12,284 nucleotides of DNA. Source: an uncultured Candidatus Saccharibacteria bacterium (lineage in GTDB: Bacteria > Patescibacteriota > Saccharimonadia > Saccharimonadales > Saccharimonadaceae). The notes beneath the pieces are model-generated. The model was given only the letters and a program-made list of their open reading frames with translations. It was not told the origin of the DNA and ran no database searches. Made by a program: the position numbers and the translations under genes. Below, piece by piece: positions 6,130-12,284 of this stretch. Position 1 is the stretch's first letter. Every line of letters begins with the position of its first letter. The stretch is from positions 1 to 12,284 of the forward strand of contig CALFQW010000070.1 in the NCBI GenBank assembly GCA_937919305.1, read 5' to 3'.

Positions 6130-7224
6130 ATGCGCGTAACAGTCACTCAAGAAAACCTACATAAAGCATTGTCTGTTGTATCGCGTGTCGCAGGCAGTAA
6201 AGCATCGTTACCTGTGCTTGGTAATATACTGTTGAAGACAGAAAACAATAGACTAGTCCTAGCTGCAACTAACCTGGAGATAGCAATAACCCAAAACATC
6301 GGTGCAAAGGTTATTAGCGAAGGATCTATTACTATCCCTGCCCGCCTACTCAGTGATTTCATCGCAAACCTACCCAAGACAAACATCGATCTACGTGTCG
6401 AAGGCGTGAAGTTACACATAGAAGCAAATAGTTACTCATCAGTCATCAATGGTCTTGCATCGGACGAATTCCCTAGTTTGCCCGCTATCGAATCATTAAA
6501 AAAGCTCACAGTCGATACGTCGGATTTCAAGCGAGCGATATCTCAGACAATCCTCTGCGCGTCAAACGACGATACTCGACCAGTACTCACAGGGGTACTC
6601 TGCCATTGCTTTGAGGGTGCTCTATATATGGCGGCAACGGATGGGTATAGGCTCGCTGAGCGCAAAGTGGTGAAAACAGAGCTTGAGATCCATGCTTTAG
6701 TTCCTGCAAGCACCCTGTCGGAGGTTGCTCGAGTTATACCTGAGGACTGCGATAGTATTGAGATGACTTTTGACGACGACCAAGTACTGTATCGAATAGG
6801 TGACATAGAACTAACAAGTAGACTGATAGAGGGTAAATTTCCCGACTACCGTCAGCTCATACCCAACGAAACTGAAATTCATGCAAACCTAGACAGATCT
6901 GATTTTGTGCGTATTACAAAGATCGCAAGTTTGTTTGCGAAAGAGAGTGGTGGCAGTGTCACCATATCTGCAGATAGTGTAAAGAAAATATTATCCATTC
7001 ACTCTGTTGCATCGCAGTTAGGTGAAAACACCTCAGAAGCCAATGCGGAAGTTGATCAAGATGGCACTGTGTCATTGAACTCACGATATCTCATAGATGC
7101 ACTCGGTTGCTTTAGCGATGCATCGATCCAGTTCGGCTTTAGCGGTAAGCTAGCTCCTTGCGTTATAACGGACAATAAATCCAATAGTGAGTATAAACAC
7201 ATCGTGATGCCGCTTCGTAGTTAG
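6130..7224 (+). CDS. dnaN: DNA polymerase III beta subunit (sliding clamp)
   Basis: This 364-residue protein dimerises into the ring that holds the replicative polymerase on DNA and serves as a docking site for repair proteins. All three clamp domains are present. Domain 1 opens MRVTVTQENLHKALSVVSRV and has LPVLGNILLKTENNRLVLAATNLEIAI. Domain 2 has FKRAISQTILCASNDDTRPVL and the conserved MAATDGYRLAERKV. Domain 3 has SRLIEGKFPDYRQLIP and ends in the typical HIVMPLRS, part of the hydrophobic pocket for clamp-binding motifs. Length is normal. The ATG is fixed by AAAGGAG at 6116-6122, 7 bases upstream. The gene lies just right of the putative unwinding element and 16 bases before recF. Confidence 0.97.
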   Translation: MRVTVTQENLHKALSVVSRVAGSKASLPVLGNILLKTENNRLVLAATNLEIAITQNIGAKVISEGSITIPARLLSDFIANLPKTNIDLRVEGVKLHIEANSYSSVINGLASDEFPSLPAIESLKKLTVDTSDFKRAISQTILCASNDDTRPVLTGVLCHCFEGALYMAATDGYRLAERKVVKTELEIHALVPASTLSEVARVIPEDCDSIEMTFDDDQVLYRIGDIELTSRLIEGKFPDYRQLIPNETEIHANLDRSDFVRITKIASLFAKESGGSVTISADSVKKILSIHSVASQLGENTSEANAEVDQDGTVSLNSRYLIDALGCFSDASIQFGFSGKLAPCVITDNKSNSEYKHIVMPLRS

Positions 7225-7240
7225 GTATACACTAAGTACT

Positions 7241-8275
7241 ATGCGATTATCACAGATCGAGCTTTTACAGTTTCGGTCACACAAAAAGGAATTATTCGAG
7301 TTTGACCCAGATGTCACGCTCATTTCGGGCATAAACGGAAGTGGTAAAACAAACATCCTGGAAGCTATACACGTCCTCCTGACGGGTAGTTCGTTTAGAG
7401 CGCAAGATGTACATCTAGGTACATATGAAACTAACTGGTGGCGTCTCAGTGGCCTTGTAGACGATATTTATAGAGAGATCAGGTATCAAAGAGACAATTC
7501 ACCACCAAAACAAATTGTCTTAAAAAATAATAAAAAAAGGTTCCATAACAAAGATAGATTACCTGTTGTTTTGTTTGAGCCGCACGACACTTTATTTATT
7601 TATGGATCACCTTCTCGTCGACGAGCTGATGTAGATACCATGATCGCTTCGATAATCCCCGGGTATAAAACGACACAAAACAGATATGAGCGAGCAGTAA
7701 GACAAAGGAATAATATCCTCAAAGACCATCGAAACAGTTCGATGATAAATGATGCTTTGTTCGCTTGGGACGTGATGCTAGCGGAGTATGGTGCAAATAT
7801 AGTAGCGGCGCGACAACGGTTCATAGATAGGATTGATAGTAAGTTAGCGGAATACTACAGTGCTATATCGGGAAATACAGATACTGTACATATGGGTTAT
7901 ATCCAGACGATTCCTTCGCAAGAAGTTTCAGAATTCCATAAGATTCTTCTATCTAAATATAAAGATGACAAACTAAGAGCATCGACTACTTCAGGTCCTC
8001 ATAAAGATGATTTTAAGATTTTACTCAACAAAGAAGATGCAAAACTCAGTGCATCACGCGGTGAAGTCAGATCACTCATGCTAGCGGTGAAGTTAGCTTT
8101 TGCAGACATCCTCGAAGAAATTTCACAGAAAAAACCACTCATACTCCTCGATGATGTTTATAGCGAGTTAGACAGTCAGAGAAAGCAGAGACTCAGCGAA
8201 ACGCTCAAAACAAATCAGACTATCATCACAGATACACACGCCATAGATGGTATCAATACTATTCACCTCAACTAG
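7241..8275 (+). CDS. recF: DNA replication/repair protein RecF
   Basis: This 344-residue SMC/ABC-like ATPase binds DNA at gaps and helps RecO/RecR load RecA. It has the family order: N-terminal MRLSQIELLQFRSH, Walker A GINGSGKTN (residues 30-38), an LFEPHDTLFIYGSPSRRRAD segment typical of RecF, a coiled arm region around 135-210, the TSGPHKDDF motif, signature SRGEVRSLMLAVKLAF, and Walker B LILLDDVYSELD with the D-loop. Length is near the usual 360. It follows dnaN by 16 bases, so the two are probably co-transcribed. No Shine-Dalgarno is visible; a TACACT 7 bases before the ATG is a weak hint of a leaderless start. Instead of gyrB, which often follows recF, a convergent envelope operon ends 11 bases downstream. 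Confidence 0.95.
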   Translation: MRLSQIELLQFRSHKKELFEFDPDVTLISGINGSGKTNILEAIHVLLTGSSFRAQDVHLGTYETNWWRLSGLVDDIYREIRYQRDNSPPKQIVLKNNKKRFHNKDRLPVVLFEPHDTLFIYGSPSRRRADVDTMIASIIPGYKTTQNRYERAVRQRNNILKDHRNSSMINDALFAWDVMLAEYGANIVAARQRFIDRIDSKLAEYYSAISGNTDTVHMGYIQTIPSQEVSEFHKILLSKYKDDKLRASTTSGPHKDDFKILLNKEDAKLSASRGEVRSLMLAVKLAFADILEEISQKKPLILLDDVYSELDSQRKQRLSETLKTNQTIITDTHAIDGINTIHLN

Positions 8276-8286
8276 CAATGATAGTA

Positions 8287-9831
8287 CTACTCGATAGGTA
8301 GATTAACAATTTTCAACTGGCTGAGTATATCTTCGGGAATTTTCGAACGTAACGCTTCATTTGCCTCTTCACGATATTTGGCAACTTTATCACGATAGTT
8401 CTGACTATCGCTTCTCTCAAAGTACGTTACCCGGATATAGATAGTGTCATCTATATAATTGATCCCATAGTTGAGAGTATTTATAGGCAGGTTCTTATAG
8501 AGACTGAGAGCGGTTTTCTGATTGTCCTCATCACCGATCTTTATCTCATAAGCATCTGGTAATTCAGAACGTTCTTTTGATGAAAAAGCCGTGGTATAGA
8601 GCGTGTCACCTATTGGTGTGACATATGAGTAGGATAAGCCGTTTTCAGGATTTCTAAGAATTGATTGAATCTCTCTTTTAACTGGGTCTAACTGAATAAT
8701 CCCAGATTCTGTGTTGATAGACAAAAGTAAACCGTCTCGCCAAAAGAACTGGTTTGCTGCGTTATATAAGTCAGCAACAAGAGGTTTTTGAGTTTCTATA
8801 TCAAATAACCATAATTTTGTGTCGATAGTTGTCGCAATGTACTTCCCATCGGGTGATATCGCGAGTGAATCAATAGTCTTTACGTTATCGAGCTTTATGT
8901 TTTTTGTTTCACCGGAAGAGATATTTTTTATATTTATAGTGAAGTCTCTACCGTCCTCCTCAGTTTCAACATCTCGTGCATCGTTCGTTACTCCACCTCG
9001 AGCTACTTCTCGGGTGATATATGTAACGTATGTATCATTAAAGTCATAAACCGCTTCATTACCGGCGCTATTACCAAGATTTATAACCTGCTGCACTTTG
9101 CTGTCGCGGATAATAGATAGGTCGGTAGTAGTGACATTGTACAGACCGATCGAAGTTGCCCTAAGATCACTTGACCGTTGTAGTTTGGGATATAGTTGAG
9201 GCTCATTTTCTGCAGGATTAACTGCAAGATCGTCTACTAATTTGAACTCTTTTGTATCGAATGAGTATTGCTTTATACCAGTTGTAGTTAACCCAATAAG
9301 CTGTCCGTCAGGTGTAGTTGCGGGATTAAAGAATGTGTCACCTATTGGATTTTCTGTATATTTATATCCAAATGCATCATCATTTTGATGAAGAGTATAG
9401 CTTGATGTGTCGCCGTATAAATCTGTAAAACTCACTTTATTTCCCTGAGGTGTATTAAGATAGTTTTCGTAGCTCAGAGCTGTTTTTCTGTATTGGCTTG
9501 CACTCAAAGGCTCACTGAAAGTAACCGAAGATGTTTGTAACCAGCCACGGACTTCAACGTGTACCACTCTCAACCTATTGTCATCGTCATTTCTAAGTGC
9601 ATACAGACCGGATGGGACTATGGCGTTATTCGATAAGTCTTTTATTTGCGCATCTGGATTTGCTATTGATTCGATCGAAGCTATTTCAAACGTATCGTCG
9701 CCGATGTTAGTGATAACAACTCTTCCATGCGTTGCAAACCAATAGAGTCCATACGTTAGTAGCCCTAGGATAGCTAACCCTGTTCCTATGAAGATGGATA
9801 ATTTTCTTATATCAACGCGATTCCAATCCAT
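8287..9831 (-). CDS. Membrane-anchored protein with PEGA-like and beta-propeller-like regions, function unknown
   Basis: I do not recognise a named family. This 514-residue protein has a single N-terminal membrane segment (about 12-33, LSIFIGTGLAILGLLTYGLY) after a short positive stretch, predicting a cytoplasmic N-terminus and a large outside domain. Residues about 36-100 (GRVVITNIGDDTF to VHVEVRGW) loosely resemble a PEGA surface domain. The rest is beta-rich with repeats about 40-60 residues apart; the clearest is LAISPDGKYIATTIDTKLWLFDIETQ, which looks like a WD40/TolB blade, so a beta-propeller is likely. The C-terminus is helical and charged. It is the last gene of the leftward operon: ATG preceded by AAAAGGAG that overlaps the stop of the lysozyme-M23 gene 10 bases upstream. 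Its job may be to hold or scaffold the secreted hydrolases at the cell surface (inference). Confidence 0.75.
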   Translation of the reverse strand: MDWNRVDIRKLSIFIGTGLAILGLLTYGLYWFATHGRVVITNIGDDTFEIASIESIANPDAQIKDLSNNAIVPSGLYALRNDDDNRLRVVHVEVRGWLQTSSVTFSEPLSASQYRKTALSYENYLNTPQGNKVSFTDLYGDTSSYTLHQNDDAFGYKYTENPIGDTFFNPATTPDGQLIGLTTTGIKQYSFDTKEFKLVDDLAVNPAENEPQLYPKLQRSSDLRATSIGLYNVTTTDLSIIRDSKVQQVINLGNSAGNEAVYDFNDTYVTYITREVARGGVTNDARDVETEEDGRDFTINIKNISSGETKNIKLDNVKTIDSLAISPDGKYIATTIDTKLWLFDIETQKPLVADLYNAANQFFWRDGLLLSINTESGIIQLDPVKREIQSILRNPENGLSYSYVTPIGDTLYTTAFSSKERSELPDAYEIKIGDEDNQKTALSLYKNLPINTLNYGINYIDDTIYIRVTYFERSDSQNYRDKVAKYREEANEALRSKIPEDILSQLKIVNLPIE

Positions 9832-9841
9832 GTAACTCCTT

Positions 9842-11191
9842 TTATTCGGGTAACTTTTCGTATGATGCCGTCATGGCGGGTTGAACTTCTATAAAGGGGT
9901 AACTCATGCAACTTGCCGACGCACAGCTGACTCGATAATCATAAGACGAAGGTAGCATATCAAAATGTAGGTGAGGTGGTGTATTAAATGCGTCTTCTTT
10001 ATTTCCAACAGCTCCAAGGATATCCCCTGCTTTCACTATCTTACCTGTTCGTACTCTCACTGTATTTCGGCCCATGTGTTGGTAGAAATTAACTTCTCCC
10101 CCTGCATGATCGTCCTTCTTTGTTGTTTTGATGGTGACGTTATTTGGGCTTTGATTACCTGGGTTTGTTCTCTGGACTACACCATCTCTTGCCGCAACAA
10201 CAACAGTCCCCTCTGGAACCATGACATCAGCGGCATTGTAGTGGTGATGACAGTTTGTCTGAGCCTTATAGCACCAAACAGTACCTCCGTCTCCGTATGT
10301 ACCTTTTTGGATGACGGTCTTAGTTGTTTTTAGCGGAAACGTGAAACCATTTGCACTCGCAATACCACCATTGCCGGTATCTGTATCGTTATAACAATCA
10401 TCGTTACTCTCAAAGCTATTCCCAGATGCACCGCTACCCTCATCGCTTATAGTTGAAGGGAGACTCACACCGCCACCATACTTCCGAAATATCTCTCCAG
10501 CGGCCTGATATCTAGCTTCATAATGAGGTGTTCCTGCACCTTCGATCTGATCTTCGAAGTAGAAAACTACCTCCTGAATAGTTCTGAGTTTATTGTAATC
10601 ATCAATATTGAAAGATCCTCTAGTGATGGGTGGTTTATTCTGCATGTGACCGTAGATGAGGTCAAGCTGAGTATATAAATTCCACACCGGGGTATCGATT
10701 GCGGCGTCAGTTAGTGCTGTCTTAATCTTACTTCCTGGTGTCCACTGAATAAGCCCATACCCGCCCCCACCTGCATCATCTGGATTTTTACTACCATCAC
10801 CGATCGCTCTACCTTGGATACGCTCAGGATCAAATCCAGACTCAACCGCTATATTTCCCATAATTCCAGCAACCTGAAGAGGTGGAAATCCTTGTTCACT
10901 GAAGTAATTAAACATAATCTGTTTATTACGCTCAATGAGCTGTTGATTTTTACTTGAATCACCGTAGTCGTTTGGTAGATTGTAGTCTTTGTCACCGATA
11001 ATAAGGCTATCGTCGGTTGTATTTTCTGAACAAGCATTCACATCTGGATCATACTGTGTGATACCTCGCCTCACTAGCTCGCGATCGGCTCCAGATACAG
11101 CAGAGACATTGCTCGCAAATGGCTGCAACACTATAACTGAAGCTATGAATAGAACAGTGATATTGGTGAAGATATTTGATTTTATCCGCAT
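9842..11191 (-). CDS. Secreted phage-tail-type lysozyme + M23 endopeptidase
   Basis: This 449-residue protein carries two wall-cutting domains. A signal peptide (1-31, hydrophobic core about 11-26, cleavage after VSA) sends it out of the cell. Residues about 85-240 match the phage tail lysozyme family, with FSEQGFPPLQVAGIMGNIAV followed by ESGFDPE and GYGLIQWTPGSK; E117 is the likely catalytic acid. After a Ser/Gly/Asn linker, residues about 300-415 form a LytM/M23 metallopeptidase: HHHYNAAD (H315-317, D322) is the HHxYxAxD version of the first zinc motif, H372 sits in FYQHM, and HLHFD (H407, H409) completes the site. All expected metal and catalytic positions are present, so it should be active on peptidoglycan peptides. 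Its ATG overlaps the end of the GH43-M23 gene by 10 bases and has no Shine-Dalgarno, so coupled translation is likely. Confidence 0.88.
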   Translation of the reverse strand: MRIKSNIFTNITVLFIASVIVLQPFASNVSAVSGADRELVRRGITQYDPDVNACSENTTDDSLIIGDKDYNLPNDYGDSSKNQQLIERNKQIMFNYFSEQGFPPLQVAGIMGNIAVESGFDPERIQGRAIGDGSKNPDDAGGGGYGLIQWTPGSKIKTALTDAAIDTPVWNLYTQLDLIYGHMQNKPPITRGSFNIDDYNKLRTIQEVVFYFEDQIEGAGTPHYEARYQAAGEIFRKYGGGVSLPSTISDEGSGASGNSFESNDDCYNDTDTGNGGIASANGFTFPLKTTKTVIQKGTYGDGGTVWCYKAQTNCHHHYNAADVMVPEGTVVVAARDGVVQRTNPGNQSPNNVTIKTTKKDDHAGGEVNFYQHMGRNTVRVRTGKIVKAGDILGAVGNKEDAFNTPPHLHFDMLPSSYDYRVSCASASCMSYPFIEVQPAMTASYEKLPE

Positions 11192-12284
11192 GTTGACGTC
11201 GCTTTCGCTGCAAGTAAGCTGAGATTTACAGACCCTTTGTCCATAGCTCTAAATACATCCTGCAAACATACATTTTTACCACCGTAGGTCATATCCATAT
11301 GAAGATGGGATCCACAAGAATTTCCGACATTACCAAGTCTTAGAATCTGTTGTCCTGCTTTTACTTCTTGCCCAGCTCTAAATTGCGGATTTGAGCCGTG
11401 TGCATAAGCTATTACTACAGTTTTTCCATCAACCTTTGATTCGATAGACATCCCTCCGTTATTACTAACATTCGGTGTACCAGTACAACGGTATGACGAC
11501 CTACCAAGAGGTTGTTTGATAACTTTTCCATCGAGCATTGAGAAGATCGGTGAACCGGTATCACCCGGAAAGCCAATATCTACAGATGATCCACCATTAC
11601 CAAGGAATCCACCGCCAGCATAGTGACTACCTAGGAATGACTGAGGGTACTTATCCCATATCTGTCTACCAAGTGGCCATGCCCAGTCACCCTCGAGGTC
11701 ACCAGTTGACGTGTTACCGTCGGCATCCTTACCGATAATTGGACCGTCCGCGACTCTATTTCTAGATGGATGGCCATCATTTACTTTTGGCCAACCACCT
11801 TCATAAACGATCGGGTCTATCATGAGTGATCGTTTCCCTTTGTGCCATGCATGGTATACGATCCAGTCCTGCCCCGCATCATCGGTTGCGACCGAGTTGT
11901 GGCCAGGACCACGGAAATCAGAACCAGTTCCAGTCAGTACAGAACGTGCGTTATTTGCAGCAGGAGTATAAGGTCCTGTTATATTTCTTGACCTGGCTAC
12001 TCGTGTTGAGTATTCATTTGAACCGCCCTTGCTCTCCCATTTTCCATAAGAATAGAAGAGGTAGAACCACCCGTCACGATTGATAACATAAGCACCCTCA
12101 ATCTGATTTCCGTTACTAGGCTTGGAGAGTAGAAGTTTTGCCGCTCCTTTTGTGCTCATGGAACCATTCCCTCTTACATTCAGCTCGATGATACGGATAT
12201 TGCCACCACCCCATACAAGATATGTTTTATTTCCTTGAGTAACGATATTTGGGTCAATAGTACCTGGTCCATCTGATCCATTAG
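11182..12284 (-). CDS. GH43 arabinanase-like domain fused to degenerate M23/LytM domain, 5' partial
   Basis: The frame is open to the right edge, so the ATG at 12159 is internal; 366 residues are visible. The N-terminal part is a GH43 five-bladed propeller of the endo-arabinanase kind: GTIDPNIV gives the pKa-tuning Asp (fragment D10), IEGAYVINRDGWFYLFYS the general-acid Glu (E62), then RSRNITGPY and GPGHNSV (H128, the calcium-site His of arabinanases), VYHAW and LMIDPIVYEGGWP. The catalytic-base Asp in blade 1 is off the edge. From about 200 a LytM/M23 domain follows: SSVDIGF (D235), IAYAHG (H295), HLHMD (H326, H328), but the first zinc-ligand His is replaced by Gly at its place. The C-terminus ends in Cys-rich STCG. 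It is the first visible gene of an operon with the lysozyme-M23 protein. Families are clear; activity of the M23 part is doubtful. Confidence 0.85.
   Translation of the reverse strand, partial: NGSDGPGTIDPNIVTQGNKTYLVWGGGNIRIIELNVRGNGSMSTKGAAKLLLSKPSNGNQIEGAYVINRDGWFYLFYSYGKWESKGGSNEYSTRVARSRNITGPYTPAANNARSVLTGTGSDFRGPGHNSVATDDAGQDWIVYHAWHKGKRSLMIDPIVYEGGWPKVNDGHPSRNRVADGPIIGKDADGNTSTGDLEGDWAWPLGRQIWDKYPQSFLGSHYAGGGFLGNGGSSVDIGFPGDTGSPIFSMLDGKVIKQPLGRSSYRCTGTPNVSNNGGMSIESKVDGKTVVIAYAHGSNPQFRAGQEVKAGQQILRLGNVGNSCGSHLHMDMTYGGKNVCLQDVFRAMDKGSVNLSLLAAKATSTCG

Noticed and set aside
7405..7425. Inverted repeat ATGTAC/GTACAT inside recF
   Set aside because: Short, inside a conserved coding region and without any other signal.
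9971..10333. 120-codon plus-strand frame opposite the lysozyme-M23 gene
   Set aside because: It lies wholly opposite a gene with clear M23 motifs, has no family features and is best read as a shadow frame.
12157..12159. ATG at 12159 as the start of the GH43-M23 gene
   Set aside because: The frame stays open to the window edge and upstream codons encode the conserved GH43 IDP motif.

Overview
The window looks like the replication-origin region of a Candidate Phyla Radiation bacterium, most likely a Candidatus Saccharibacteria (TM7) member. The reasons are the origin order jag-yidC-rnpA-rpmH / dnaA-dnaN-recF, compact genes with tiny or negative spacers, a short YidC without a large periplasmic domain, a Jag protein without its N-terminal domain, and a secreted lysozyme-plus-M23 protein of a kind I associate with this group. 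No 16S rRNA gene is present, so the phylum call is inference. The standard genetic code fits: TGA ends one gene and interrupts none.

Layout. Positions 1-2137 (+) hold the 3' part of an OpgC-type membrane acyltransferase and a GT4 glycosyltransferase, the end of a surface-glycan operon. Positions 2101-4224 (-) hold jag/khpB, yidC, rnpA and rpmH, read away from the origin; rpmH is only 45 codons. Positions 4225-4464 are the rpmH/dnaA divergent spacer with three good DnaA boxes and one degenerate one. Positions 4465-8275 (+) hold dnaA, dnaN and recF. The 285-bp dnaA-dnaN spacer holds more DnaA boxes, followed by a DnaA-trio-like triplet run and an AT-rich stretch just before dnaN, so it is the probable unwinding site. 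Positions 8287-12284 (-) hold a three-gene secreted/envelope operon entering from the right edge: a GH43 arabinanase-like domain fused to a degenerate LytM/M23 domain (5' end outside the window), a secreted lysozyme-like plus M23 protein, and a membrane-anchored protein resembling a beta-propeller.

How the parts work together. DnaA binds the boxes on both sides of its gene and opens the DNA near dnaN; DnaN is the sliding clamp and RecF a gap-repair factor. RpmH, RnpA, YidC and Jag link ribosome assembly, RNase P, membrane insertion and RNA binding. The right-hand operon combines an arabinan-type glycosidase, a muramidase-like domain and peptidoglycan endopeptidase domains. In an epibiont of arabinogalactan-walled Actinobacteria this could be a set for attacking or gripping the host wall; that role is inference.

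The most interesting signals are the GH43-M23 fusion operon, the two-part origin with a DnaA-trio-like element, near-leaderless promoters before rpmH, rnpA and yidC, the jag Shine-Dalgarno written into the YidC tail codons, a 20-bp palindrome coding nearly the same peptide on both strands, and strong use of TAG as stop codon. I saw no tRNA, rRNA, CRISPR array, insertion sequence or attachment site.
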